Below, piece by piece: positions 16,241 to 25,689 of a DNA stretch of 64,000 nt (within the stretch, counting starts at the first letter, position 1; the number at the start of each line of letters is the position of its first letter). Where the stretch lies: the NCBI GenBank assembly GCA_949288485.1, contig CASEKC010000004.1:1-64000 (forward strand), written 5' to 3'. The position numbers and the translations under genes are program-made. The notes under the pieces were generated by a model that worked only from the letters and a program-made list of their open reading frames with translations, ran no database searches and had not been told where the DNA came from. The DNA is from an uncultured bacterium. Its GTDB lineage: Bacteria > Bacillota_I > Bacilli_A > RFN20 > CAG-826.

Positions 16241-17650
16241 CTAATTAATATGTTCGCTTATATAATTTTTATATTCACTTGCTTTAAAGAATGGGAATTC
16301 AATTTGGTAAGATACTTCTTCACTGTCATTATATTGGAAAATTCCTAATAAAACGTTAACATCATAAGATTTTCCTCTTTCAAAAACAGTTCTTATTGTA
16401 GATTCTGAAGAGAAGAAATTATGACCTTCACAACGAATATTTAATTCAATTCCATTACAAGTAGCATGAATTGTGAAAGTTGAACTATCGGTTTGAGATT
16501 GATAGACAAAATCTTCGCTATCTTCAATCGTAATTGTTGTCCTAACTAAATTTCCAGCATAAGGTTCAAAAGAATCTGTACTTGTAATTAAACTTGGATC
16601 CATATAAACAGGATCAACATTATAAACATAGCCTAATTCTTCAGCTTCTTCTTTAGTTGTTGCTAAAATTTCAAATGGATAGTGATCATTATTAAGTTTG
16701 ACATCGGTTAATTGTAAATTACCATAATATTTTGTAATTTTTGCATAAAAACGGACAATATCTCCGACTTTAACACCAGAACTCTTGTATTGAGTAAATG
16801 CAAAAATCGAGGCAGGAACAACATCTTCATCGCTAGGATTGACATCTCTAACATAGAAATCACTGCCACTAATAGCTATAACTTGACCAATAATTCTTAA
16901 TTGTTTACCACTATTACCCGTTGAATCATTAACACCAAGTGTATCAAAATTTTCTTTGGCATTAGAAATAGTTGTTTCAACAACTTCTCCACTGGAATCA
17001 AAATCACAATCTTTTTCCCCATTAACTCTTCTTCCTTTAGCAGCTTCTTGAGCTTCTTGGAAAGCTTCATAATAGCCATCTAAAATTTGTGAATTTTGAT
17101 TTAATAAATTAAGAGAATAACCTTGTTCAACAATTTCAAGATTTAATAATCTAAAATCAGCACCATCATTTGGTTGATACCAAACAAATCCCATATATCT
17201 TCCGCCACTAGAATCGTATTTTTCAAATAAATCTAAATCATTTACAACTACAATTCTAGAAGCATTTGTTAATTTTGATTTTGTAAAATGGGAAGCTTTT
17301 AATCCCCATTCTTGAATCGCACCAGTGGATTCTGGAGTATCAATACCTTCATATCTAAAACGGAATCTTGAAGTAGCAGTTTCATCGTTTAAAGGATAAA
17401 AATTTGAAGTATCTCCATCTGTATTGGAAGCTAAACTAACTTCCATAATTGCTAAACCACTTGTTGCGCTTAAAAAATTATTATTTGGAATACTACCTTC
17501 GTTTGCAAACTTAAAAGAATCAGTTATAGGTGTTTCATATTCAATATTTTCACCACAAACATCCTCATTTTGCTTCTCGCCGCAGGCGGCGAGAGCAAAA
17601 GATACAAATAAAACAGAAATAATATTTTTAAATAATTTTTTTATTTTCAT
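16241..17650 (-). CDS. Surface thermonuclease lipoprotein with OB-fold
   Basis: 469 residues; lipobox LAAC with Cys23. Residues 70-185 are a staphylococcal-nuclease domain with the catalytic set conserved: Asp80 (TDGDT), Arg99, Asp104, Thr105 and Glu107 (RYEGIDTPES), and Arg151 (GGRYMGF). The expected reaction is Ca-dependent cleavage of DNA and RNA outside the cell. Residues 250-330 look like an OB-fold (LRIIGQVIAISGSDFYVRD, VKVGDIVRFYAKI) and 350-460 like another beta domain, an arrangement resembling YhcR-type nucleases. No Shine-Dalgarno is seen before the ATG, only an A/T-rich leader. It follows binding protein B by 37 bases and precedes the OB/Ig lipoprotein, so nuclease, binder and transporter are probably co-transcribed. 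Confidence 0.85.
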   Translation of the reverse strand: MKIKKLFKNIISVLFVSFALAACGEKQNEDVCGENIEYETPITDSFKFANEGSIPNNNFLSATSGLAIMEVSLASNTDGDTSNFYPLNDETATSRFRFRYEGIDTPESTGAIQEWGLKASHFTKSKLTNASRIVVVNDLDLFEKYDSSGGRYMGFVWYQPNDGADFRLLNLEIVEQGYSLNLLNQNSQILDGYYEAFQEAQEAAKGRRVNGEKDCDFDSSGEVVETTISNAKENFDTLGVNDSTGNSGKQLRIIGQVIAISGSDFYVRDVNPSDEDVVPASIFAFTQYKSSGVKVGDIVRFYAKITKYYGNLQLTDVKLNNDHYPFEILATTKEEAEELGYVYNVDPVYMDPSLITSTDSFEPYAGNLVRTTITIEDSEDFVYQSQTDSSTFTIHATCNGIELNIRCEGHNFFSSESTIRTVFERGKSYDVNVLLGIFQYNDSEEVSYQIEFPFFKASEYKNYISEHIN

Positions 17651-17687
17651 ATTTTTTATATTTTTTTAATAAATAATAAACACTTAA

Positions 17688-19202
17688 TTAAGCCGGAATA
17701 TTATTTGGATTTAATTGATAGTAGCTATCAAGTAAATCGAACCAGAAATCATCACTTGCTGCTTGTTCTTCTGTAGCATCACCACATGCAGCCATAATTC
17801 CTGAGACGTTACTTCTAATTGAGGATGAACCAACGAAACCTGGGTCAACATATTGAGTCCAACCATCTCCACCTTGATAGACTTCGAAGTTTAATTTGAC
17901 TGCGTCTCTCATAGTTTTTGATGTACCAGTTAATGATTCATCATTTAAGTAATCTTGATAAACAGTTGATTCATAAGCATCTGTTGTAACTGGGATATAA
18001 CCAGTGTTTTTAGCAAATGTAGCGTTAACTTCTGGATCATATGTTAATGTTTTTAATAAATCAAATGCTTGAGCTCTATTTTCAGCATCTGTATTTTTAA
18101 ACATAACTAAGTTAGTTCCTTGAGAAATAACATATTTTGCTTCAGGTTTATCAGCATTATATGGTAATGGGTTAATTTCAACTTCGATACCATCTTGGAC
18201 ACAGTTACTAACACCAGCGGATGAACCAATTGTGAAAATTGTTTTATAAGCCTTGAATGGTGTAGATGTATAACTTGATTCACCGAATGTTGATGGAATA
18301 CCGATTAATCCTTCTCTAAATAATCTATTGAAGAATTTGAGCATATCAACAGTTTCTTGGCTCTTATATTGCATAAATCCTTGAGTTTTGCCATTAGCAA
18401 GTGTTTCAACTGTGGTATATGTTCCACCCCATTGTCTAACCATTGTAATAAAGAAGTTAGCTTGAGAGTCATATGAACAAACTCTGAAATCATTTTCACC
18501 AACGTTTGTTAAGTCAATTGCAACATCTTGTCCAGCTTCACCAGCAGCGACAGCATTTTCATAAACGACACCGTCAGCACCAATAACTTTATTAAATGCA
18601 GAAGTTTCTTTTAAAACTTTTAAAGCAGCTAAACCGAATGTTTCCATTTCTTGCCATGTTGTAGGAACACCTGTAATTTTGTCTTCACCTGTTTTATTTT
18701 CGGTCATTTTAATTAAAACATTAATAAATGTTCTATTTGTTGTTAAAACTTCTGTAGATTTATTAAATGGTAAACCCATGACGTGATCTGGGACAATTTC
18801 TAAGTTTTCTTGTAAGTAGTTAGGATAGAATTTATTTAAATCCATTCCTTGTTCTTCGATTGTTGTTGTTAAATCAAATAAAATACCTGATTCTTGATAT
18901 TGAGCCATATGATCAGGATAAGCAACAGCTAATTGTGGATAAGTTCTTGTTGAGACTGAACCAACAATAGCAGCAAGTAAGTTATCATAACCACCTTGAC
19001 CTGTGTGGACAACTTCCCATCCCTCATCAAGTCCAGCCTCGTAATCATCTAAAATGTTGACTAATTGAGTAGTCATTGATTCACCGAAACCAGTCCAAAT
19101 GTTGATTGTTTTGTTTCCAACTGTTGTATTTTGATTACAACTTGTTAAAGCAAATAAACCGATAACTGGGACTGCAGCTAACAATTTAATTTTTTTGTTC
19201 AT
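17688..19202 (-). CDS. ABC transporter solute-binding lipoprotein B
   Basis: 504 residues, family 1 extracellular binding protein; lipobox ALTSC with Cys22; strong AAGGAGG. The mature part starts with INIWTGFGES and has PQLAVAYPDHMAQY and LPFNKSTEVLTTN, matching the same places in binding protein A (ITFWTNF, PSLAVCYPDY, MPFARTSEVMYYN). The two are therefore distant paralogues. It lacks the EF-hand-like loop. Last of four genes in transporter B (ATPase, MalF-type, MalG-type, binding protein), followed by the thermonuclease lipoprotein. The ligand is unknown; CUT1 proteins normally bind oligosaccharides or glycerol-phosphate compounds, so nucleotide-derived ligands would be new. Confidence 0.88.
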   Translation of the reverse strand: MNKKIKLLAAVPVIGLFALTSCNQNTTVGNKTINIWTGFGESMTTQLVNILDDYEAGLDEGWEVVHTGQGGYDNLLAAIVGSVSTRTYPQLAVAYPDHMAQYQESGILFDLTTTIEEQGMDLNKFYPNYLQENLEIVPDHVMGLPFNKSTEVLTTNRTFINVLIKMTENKTGEDKITGVPTTWQEMETFGLAALKVLKETSAFNKVIGADGVVYENAVAAGEAGQDVAIDLTNVGENDFRVCSYDSQANFFITMVRQWGGTYTTVETLANGKTQGFMQYKSQETVDMLKFFNRLFREGLIGIPSTFGESSYTSTPFKAYKTIFTIGSSAGVSNCVQDGIEVEINPLPYNADKPEAKYVISQGTNLVMFKNTDAENRAQAFDLLKTLTYDPEVNATFAKNTGYIPVTTDAYESTVYQDYLNDESLTGTSKTMRDAVKLNFEVYQGGDGWTQYVDPGFVGSSSIRSNVSGIMAACGDATEEQAASDDFWFDLLDSYYQLNPNNIPA

Positions 19203-19260
19203 TTAAAATTTTCCTCCTTGAACAACACTTTTTTATATATCTAATATGCAGTACGCATTA

Positions 19261-20310
19261 TTAGCCCTTAATTCCACTTCTTGAAACACCTCTCATAATA
19301 TATTTATGGAAGAATATAAAGAGGATAAAGAGTGGGAGCGTAACAACAACGGAACCAGCCATTTTACCTGGTTGGTTATCACTAAATTCTGAAGAGAATG
19401 AAGCCATTAATCCGTTTGAAACTAATCTAATATCATAGTTATCACCGAAAATTACAGAATGTTGAATTCTTCCGTTAGCGACGAGTTGAGGCCAAACATA
19501 AGCATTCCATCCACCCATCAATGAAAGAATAATAATCGTAACAATTGTAGGCATACCAATAGGAATCATAACTTTTAAAAGATATTTCCAATCTGTATAA
19601 CCATCAACCTTAGCAGCTAAATATAATTCGTTTGGAATTTGTTGGAAAGTTTGTCTTAAATAGAAAATATAGAAGACACTAACACCATGTACTAATATCA
19701 AAGCTGCGAAAGTATTTTCCCAGTTAAATTCTTTAACTAACGCATAGTTTGTAATAACCATCATTTCGCCAGGAATCATCATTGTTGCTAAGATAACTAA
19801 GAATAAAGCGTTTTTTCCTTTGAAATTTAATCTAGCAAAAGCAAATGCAGCTAAAACCGAAGTAATAACTGTAACAAGCATTCCACCTGCAGCACTAATA
19901 AAGGTATTTAAGAAATAAATCCAGAAGGATGTTTTTTCTTGTACAATTCCTAAGTTATCAACATATGTAGGAGCAAAGACTGAAACATAGTTTTCAAATG
20001 TAAAAGGAATTGGCAAAAGTGTAATTGTATTATTACTCTTATTCATTTCAAATGTAGTTTGAGAAATGAATGAAGTTGAAATCATGAAAAGGAATGGTAA
20101 AAGAATAAAAATCGCAAAGATAATTAAGAAAATATACATTAAAGATTGGGAAACAATCATTTTTGGTAAGTAACTTTTACCGATAGTATATTCCCCATCT
20201 TTTTTATGATTTCTATGTTCAAGACGATACTTTTCACTATCAGCTAACTTTTGATTTCCTGATTCTAAATAAGCTTGTAATTCTTGTTCACTCTTAATAG
20301 CGTTTCTCAT
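19261..20310 (-). CDS. CUT1 ABC permease, MalG-type (B)
   Basis: 349 residues with a roughly 50-residue charged N-terminal tail before the first of about six membrane helices. The EAA loop is LAAKVDGYTDWKYLLKVM and the C-terminus FHKYIMRGVSRSGIKG closely matches permease A (FRKYIMRGVGRAGIKG). AGGAGG precedes the ATG. It lies 14 bases after the MalF-type gene. It is the docking subunit for ATPase B. Confidence 0.9.
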   Translation of the reverse strand: MRNAIKSEQELQAYLESGNQKLADSEKYRLEHRNHKKDGEYTIGKSYLPKMIVSQSLMYIFLIIFAIFILLPFLFMISTSFISQTTFEMNKSNNTITLLPIPFTFENYVSVFAPTYVDNLGIVQEKTSFWIYFLNTFISAAGGMLVTVITSVLAAFAFARLNFKGKNALFLVILATMMIPGEMMVITNYALVKEFNWENTFAALILVHGVSVFYIFYLRQTFQQIPNELYLAAKVDGYTDWKYLLKVMIPIGMPTIVTIIILSLMGGWNAYVWPQLVANGRIQHSVIFGDNYDIRLVSNGLMASFSSEFSDNQPGKMAGSVVVTLPLFILFIFFHKYIMRGVSRSGIKG

Positions 20311-20324
20311 TTTTTAAAACCTCC

Positions 20325-21557
20325 TTAATAGTGGACTCTCTTCTTACTAACAGCAAATTGAATAGCTGTAATCAAAAGAATGATAATTAAAAGAACGATA
20401 CTTCCTGCAGCAGCATAACCTGGATTTAATGGATTTATCTGTTTCATATCACGGTATAAGTAACCGACGACTGTAATCCATTCAACACCTTGATATCCAC
20501 CGAAGAAATAGTTATTTTGTGAAATGTAAATCGATCTAACATCGGTATACATTTTAAATGCGCCAATAAATGATGTAATTGTAATATAAAGAATTTGAGG
20601 TGAAAGTAATGGGACAGTAATTTTTCTGAAAATTTTTGCACCACTAGCACCATCAATTCTAGCAGCGTCATAATATTGTTTATCGATTGTAGATAATCCA
20701 GAAAGGAATACTAAAATTTTAAAGGCCATTTGATTCCAAACTGAATAAGTAACAATAACAACACCTTGAGCCCATCTTGGAGCACCTTCTGTAACCCATT
20801 GTTGATTTAATCCAAAAATTGTATTGAATAAACCACCGCCAACTGCGCCATTTGTATAACTTGTAAAGATAAGGTTGAAAACCATACCTAAAGCGATTGT
20901 GTTAGTAACATATGGTAAAAAGAAAACGGTTTGGAAGAATCCCTTTAAAAACTTAATTCTATGAATAAAATAAGCAATTAAAAGAGAAACTAAAATAGTT
21001 AAAGGTACTTCTAAAATAACAAGTTCAAAAGTATTCCATAAACTCTTGATAAATAATGAGGTAGGAATATTTTGACCGAATAAATTAATTGAATAACTAG
21101 TATTACTAAAAAGGTATGTGAAATTTCCAAAACCAAAACTTGTTGGATAAGGAGCTTCAGTACAAACAATCCCACTTCCTCCAACAGCACTCATATCTTC
21201 ACAAATTGTTGAGTTTCCTTTAATAATATTAGCGATTGAGAATGATCCTGCACCATCAACCCATGTAAAATCTTCAGTAAAAGCAATAATAAAGCTGTTT
21301 AAAATTGGGTAAATCATGAATAAACAGATTAAAATGAAAGCAGGAATCAAAACCAAGAAAGCTAAAAGATTTTGATTCATATGGAACAATCTTTTTTTAG
21401 CTTCTAATGGTCTATTTATATTAAATTTACAAGTTCCATCAGCATTATAATAATAAGATTCTTCATGACCTCTATGTCTTAATCTTAAATAGAAGTTATA
21501 GAAAGACTCTTTTACTTTGCTAAAGAAACTATTTTTCTTACTCGCATTATTTTCCAT
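20325..21557 (-). CDS. CUT1 ABC permease, MalF-type (B)
   Basis: 410 residues from the ATG at 21557; an in-frame TTG at 21569 would add four residues. An unusually long cytoplasmic N-terminus (about 55 residues) precedes about six membrane helices, and the loop after helix 1 is longer than in permease A and contains two cysteines (STICEDMSAVGGSGIVCTE) that could form a disulfide. The EAA loop reads YDAARIDGASGAKIFRKITV. The gene starts 15 bases after the stop of ATPase B. Confidence 0.88.
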   Translation of the reverse strand: MENNASKKNSFFSKVKESFYNFYLRLRHRGHEESYYYNADGTCKFNINRPLEAKKRLFHMNQNLLAFLVLIPAFILICLFMIYPILNSFIIAFTEDFTWVDGAGSFSIANIIKGNSTICEDMSAVGGSGIVCTEAPYPTSFGFGNFTYLFSNTSYSINLFGQNIPTSLFIKSLWNTFELVILEVPLTILVSLLIAYFIHRIKFLKGFFQTVFFLPYVTNTIALGMVFNLIFTSYTNGAVGGGLFNTIFGLNQQWVTEGAPRWAQGVVIVTYSVWNQMAFKILVFLSGLSTIDKQYYDAARIDGASGAKIFRKITVPLLSPQILYITITSFIGAFKMYTDVRSIYISQNNYFFGGYQGVEWITVVGYLYRDMKQINPLNPGYAAAGSIVLLIIILLITAIQFAVSKKRVHY

Positions 21558-21572
21558 AAAAATTACCAAGAA

Positions 21573-23357
21573 TTAATAAATTCTTTCCCCAGTTTCTTCA
21601 AAAACATAAATACGTTTAGCAGAGAAGTTTAAAATTTCTTTACCTTCACATTCTTTAGCGAGTTCTGAAGAAATAATAATTTTAACGTGTCCTTCTTCTA
21701 ATCCTACAACGTCTCCAATAACAGAAATATCTCTACCGATATGTTCGATATTGAAAACTTTAACTGCGATTGGTCCATTTGGATCTAAAACGAAAGATTC
21801 AGCTCTAATGCCAATCTTACAATCTCTAATTGGATTTAAACGTCCTTCCAAAGATGAAATAATTTTTTCAATTCTTTCTTTTGATTCAGGAGTTTCGATA
21901 CCATTTGAATTTTTTAAAATTTCAACTTGATATTCTTTAATTCTCTTTGTTCCTTCCCAATCACTATCTTTATATAATTCATCGATTTGATGTGCATAAG
22001 GAATAACATCAATTGAAACTTTAGCTTTTTTAACGAGTTTTTTAACCTTCTTGAGTCCGTTTGGTGAAGATGCTGATTCAACATTATCTAATTCGTTTAA
22101 AACTGCATCAACAAGACTTCTTTCTTCATCATTATTTGTTTTAACACGTCTTACTTCCATCTTGCCTCTAGCTATTGCAATTTTATCTTTAATTAATAAG
22201 AGTGTTTTTTCAACTTCTTCATCTGAAACATTTGAAATTTTTCGAACTTCAGAATTATAAACATCTATGACACTTTGATCATCATATTTACAAAGTGATT
22301 TTTTAATTTTCTTAATTCCTTTTAAAAGTTGTTTATTTTCGAGCTCTGGTAAAGAAGCACTTAAATAGCAATCAAACTCAAGAAGAGATTCGACAACTTC
22401 ATTTTTATTAGATTTTTTATCTTTTTTACTTTCAAATTCATTTATACCAGAAATAATATTTGTTCCACAAACGTTGCAGTATTTACCATTATGAGAAACA
22501 ACGTTTCCACAGTTTGGACAAATAACTTCTTCAATATGAACTTTATCTAATTCTTTAGAATTTAAAACTTCTTTTCCTGCCATAAAAAGTTTTCCGCTTT
22601 CAATTTTTCCATCAAAAACGTTAATAGCAGGTGTACCTAAAAATTTAGCAACGAATAAATTAGCTGGTTCTTCATAAACTCTTTGTGGTTCGTCTTTTTG
22701 TTGGACAATACCATCTTTCATAACAACGATAAAATCAGAAATTGACATTGCTTCTTCTTGGTCATGAGTAACGAAAACTGTAGTAATTCCAGTTTCTTTT
22801 TGAATTCTTTTGATTTCTTCTCTAGTTTGAAGTCTTAATCTAGCATCGAGGTTAGATAAAGGTTCATCAAGTAAAAGAACTCTTGGTCTTTTTGCTAAAG
22901 CTCTAGCAATAGCAACTCTTTGTTGTTGACCACCTGATAATTCTTTAGGTTTTCTGTCTAATAATTTTTCAATATTAACAATTTTTGCATTTTCAAGTGC
23001 AATAGCACATTTTTCATCGAAAGTAAGTTTAGGAACAACATTATCTAATGGGAACATGATGTTTTGTCTAACATTAAAATGAGGATAAAGAGCATAGTTT
23101 TGGAAAACTAAACCAATTCCACGATTTTCTGGAGGTACATTGGTAACATCTTCATTTCCAAAGAAGATTCTTCCTTCAGTTGGATTATGAATTCCCGCAA
23201 TCATGTAAAGTGTGGTTGATTTACCACATCCGGAAGGTCCTAAAAGTCCACATAACTTTCCATCAGGAATATCGAAAGTCATATTATTAACTGCTACTGT
23301 TTTAGCGCCTTTCTTTCCTTCAAATGTCTTAACGAGGTTTTGAATTTTTACTTCCAT
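21573..23357 (-). CDS. CUT1 ABC ATPase with zinc-ribbon insertion (B)
   Basis: 594 residues, against about 360-370 for a normal MsmK/UgpC protein. The ATPase core is complete and uninterrupted: Walker A GPSGCGKS (40-47), Q86, LSGGQ (140-144), LLLDEP (161-166) and the switch His in VTHDQ. The C-terminal TOBE/regulatory domain begins at about 240 (GTPAINVFDG) and is split at about 272: an inserted zinc ribbon, CPNC at 280-283 and CNVCG at 294-298, is followed by about 200 Lys/Glu-rich, helical residues, and the domain resumes at about 512 with CKIGIRAESFVL. The insertion sits in the part that senses regulators in MalK. First gene of the B transporter; spacing to the permease is 15 bases. Confidence 0.9.
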   Translation of the reverse strand: MEVKIQNLVKTFEGKKGAKTVAVNNMTFDIPDGKLCGLLGPSGCGKSTTLYMIAGIHNPTEGRIFFGNEDVTNVPPENRGIGLVFQNYALYPHFNVRQNIMFPLDNVVPKLTFDEKCAIALENAKIVNIEKLLDRKPKELSGGQQQRVAIARALAKRPRVLLLDEPLSNLDARLRLQTREEIKRIQKETGITTVFVTHDQEEAMSISDFIVVMKDGIVQQKDEPQRVYEEPANLFVAKFLGTPAINVFDGKIESGKLFMAGKEVLNSKELDKVHIEEVICPNCGNVVSHNGKYCNVCGTNIISGINEFESKKDKKSNKNEVVESLLEFDCYLSASLPELENKQLLKGIKKIKKSLCKYDDQSVIDVYNSEVRKISNVSDEEVEKTLLLIKDKIAIARGKMEVRRVKTNNDEERSLVDAVLNELDNVESASSPNGLKKVKKLVKKAKVSIDVIPYAHQIDELYKDSDWEGTKRIKEYQVEILKNSNGIETPESKERIEKIISSLEGRLNPIRDCKIGIRAESFVLDPNGPIAVKVFNIEHIGRDISVIGDVVGLEEGHVKIIISSELAKECEGKEILNFSAKRIYVFEETGERIY

Positions 23358-23393
23358 AATAAAATATCATCCTTATAAAATATTGAATTACAT

Positions 23394-23427
23394 TTTAACA
23401 TTTTAGATTAGTAAAAAAAATGTTAAA
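23394..23427. promoter_or_regulatory. Inverted repeat upstream of transporter B
   Basis: TTTAACATTTT (23394-23404) and AAAATGTTAAA (23417-23427) are perfect 11-base arms with a 12-base spacer, 37-70 bases before the ATPase B start. There is no T-run on the minus strand after it, so an operator for the transporter/nuclease operon fits better than a terminator for the RDD genes. A TGTTAAAAT -10-like sequence is formed by the arm nearest the gene. Confidence 0.5.
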
Positions 23428-23477
23428 CTTTACAATCTTCAAAATCAACCGTAAAAACATAAAAATTTCGATAATTA

Positions 23478-24635
23478 TCATAAATTTTTATCACTTTTAT
23501 TGTGTGATGAAACTCTTTCATTAACTTGATTTAAGAGTTTTTCTTCGGTTTCTCTATTTAAAAACCATACACTATTTTTAGTATCAATTACTCTTGTAAC
23601 TGAAATTAAATCAGCTAAAGAAGTATGATGTTTACTAAAAATAATTAATAAATAATCAATTAAATAAAATAAACCTAAGGTAAAATACCCAATAAAAGCC
23701 TCAATAGAAATAAATAAATATTTAACAAAAATTTGTATTTTTTTAATCTGATATTCTTCCTTATTAACAAGTCCTAACTTCATCATTCTCATCGATAAAG
23801 TTTCACCGTTTTTTGATAATAAAGGGATAAAAATAAAATATATTAATAAAGCAATTGTTAAAGAAATATAAAAAACATATCTTCCAATTCTTTCTAATTC
23901 AACATAAATTTCATGATATCTATCAGTTTCTCTTAAATAAAAACAAGCTTGATGATAACTTCCTGGATAAGCTTCTGTATCTGCAAAAATTCTTAAATAT
24001 GCTCTTATATAAGCTTGATTTTCATTAGCACTAAATTCTTTACTACTATCTTTTTTATAAGTTACACCATTATAAATAACTTCATCATATATACCAATAT
24101 TAGAAGAAATTACTTCTCCTTTATCATTAAAAGATAAAGGAGAAGAATATTTATCATTATTTATAATATAAAAAGCTTTAAAATTAGGATATTCTTCATT
24201 ATCTATATTGCAAACATTTTTATAAAACCACTCATTTAATTCCCTTTCACTTGGTTTTGTATCAAAAATAACATCATAAGAAGAAATTTCATCTAAATAA
24301 TTAAAGTAAAAATTATAAAGCATAGTTAAAAAAATCATATGAGAATCATATGTAAAATAACCATTTTCATCAGTTAATTTTTCTGCTGAAATATAATTTA
24401 CTTCACTTAATGGTTCTTCATCGATTTTTGAATCATCAAAAAATAAACCACTATCAACTTGTATTTCTTTTACTTCTTTTAATTTTTGAGGAATATGAAA
24501 ACCATAATCAACATATCCTTCTACTGTTGGTAAATAGGTAGGAATAATTAGAATAATAATGAATAATAAATCTAATATGTATCCAAAAGTTCTTTTCCCT
24601 AAAGAACCATAATGAATTGAACTAATCTTCTCCAT
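23478..24635 (-). CDS. RDD-family membrane protein 1
   Basis: 385 residues. The first helix (about 17-36) carries the RDD signature in KRTFGYILDLLFIIILI (Arg and Asp in the expected places). About 210 residues, acidic and Tyr-rich, follow before helix 2 (about 252-272). After helix 2 comes the conserved LLSKNGETLSMRMMKLGLV, then one or two more helices and SLADLISVTRVID. A normal RDD protein has only a short loop between helices 1 and 2. By topology the insertion should be outside the cell. It overlaps the previous gene by 14 bases. RDD proteins are poorly characterised; ion or metabolite transport has been proposed for some. Confidence 0.75.
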   Translation of the reverse strand: MEKISSIHYGSLGKRTFGYILDLLFIIILIIPTYLPTVEGYVDYGFHIPQKLKEVKEIQVDSGLFFDDSKIDEEPLSEVNYISAEKLTDENGYFTYDSHMIFLTMLYNFYFNYLDEISSYDVIFDTKPSERELNEWFYKNVCNIDNEEYPNFKAFYIINNDKYSSPLSFNDKGEVISSNIGIYDEVIYNGVTYKKDSSKEFSANENQAYIRAYLRIFADTEAYPGSYHQACFYLRETDRYHEIYVELERIGRYVFYISLTIALLIYFIFIPLLSKNGETLSMRMMKLGLVNKEEYQIKKIQIFVKYLFISIEAFIGYFTLGLFYLIDYLLIIFSKHHTSLADLISVTRVIDTKNSVWFLNRETEEKLLNQVNERVSSHNKSDKNL

Positions 24636-25614
24636 TTACTTTATCTGCCTCTAATTCATCAAAACTATTATAAATAACTGATTCTTTTTTATTTGCCGCT
24701 CTTGTAAAAGATAAAAAATCTAATAAAGAAGCATATTCTCTATTCATTAAAGTAGCTAACCAGTTAAAAAGGAAATAAGCTCCATAAATTGGTGCTAAAA
24801 TAAAGATATTATCTTCAAAAAGCATCACAATAAGTAAAATTATCATTGGAATATTTCTAATTAGGAAAAAATATTTTTTCTGATAAAGTCCATCTTTTGA
24901 AACAAGTGCAACTTTTGTTAAAAATCTACCTAAAGTAAAACCATATTTGTTTGTTATAGGCGGAATAACAAAAACTAAAATATAAGGAATAAATGCAGAA
25001 AAGAAAATACGATAAACTCCTTTTTGAACGATTTCTTCTCTTGCAAGTTGATAAAATTCATCATTATAAAGATCACTGAATATTTCACGATAATGTCTGG
25101 AATAGAATGTTAATAAATCAGCTTTAGCATCATCTGTTAAATCTTTTGAAGGATCTTCATCTTCGTAAAATTCCCTTTTAATAATTCCCAATTTAGTTTC
25201 ATCTATTTTCCCATTTTCATCATATTGATACTCAAAATAAGTATAATCAGTGCCTAATTCTAAAATTCTTTCATTATAATCTTCAATTGTATAATGAGTT
25301 CTTGTTCCACCATTTTCCTTATAAAAAGAGGAACCAAAATAAGTATCGGTTAAATAATAATTTTCAACTACTTCTTGATATTTTGTATAGTCATTAGAAT
25401 TAATTTGGTTGTAATAACCATTTTTATCTTTAACTAATAAGCCAGAATATACTTGGGCTTGAGCAACAATTTGATCTGCAATATAAGAATCAAAAATATA
25501 TCTAAAAACAAATGTTGAACAAATAAAAAACAAAACTCCAAAAACAATGAAATCAATACATATTCCTAAAAATCTTAATGACATTTTTGGATAAACTATT
25601 CTTTTATTTTCCAT
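24622..25614 (-). CDS. RDD-family membrane protein 2
   Basis: 330 residues. Helix 1 (about 12-36) has LRFLGICIDFIVFGVL, with the Arg and Asp of the RDD motif. A 165-residue hydrophilic insertion rich in Tyr, Asp and Glu separates it from helix 2 (about 203-222). Then NKYGFTLGRFLTKVALVSKDG matches the RDD segment after helix 2, and SLLDFLSFTRAA matches the end. The last 14 bases overlap the start of RDD 1, indicating coupled translation. Confidence 0.75.
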   Translation of the reverse strand: MENKRIVYPKMSLRFLGICIDFIVFGVLFFICSTFVFRYIFDSYIADQIVAQAQVYSGLLVKDKNGYYNQINSNDYTKYQEVVENYYLTDTYFGSSFYKENGGTRTHYTIEDYNERILELGTDYTYFEYQYDENGKIDETKLGIIKREFYEDEDPSKDLTDDAKADLLTFYSRHYREIFSDLYNDEFYQLAREEIVQKGVYRIFFSAFIPYILVFVIPPITNKYGFTLGRFLTKVALVSKDGLYQKKYFFLIRNIPMIILLIVMLFEDNIFILAPIYGAYFLFNWLATLMNREYASLLDFLSFTRAANKKESVIYNSFDELEADKVNGED

Positions 25615-25689
25615 TTCTTTAAAATATTTCCTTCAAAAATTTTCAAGTATTATAACTTTATCAAAAAATAGACTTAATTAATATAAAAA

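Noticed and set aside
23394-23427. Terminator of the RDD operon
   Set aside because: The inverted repeat has no T-run following it on the minus strand.
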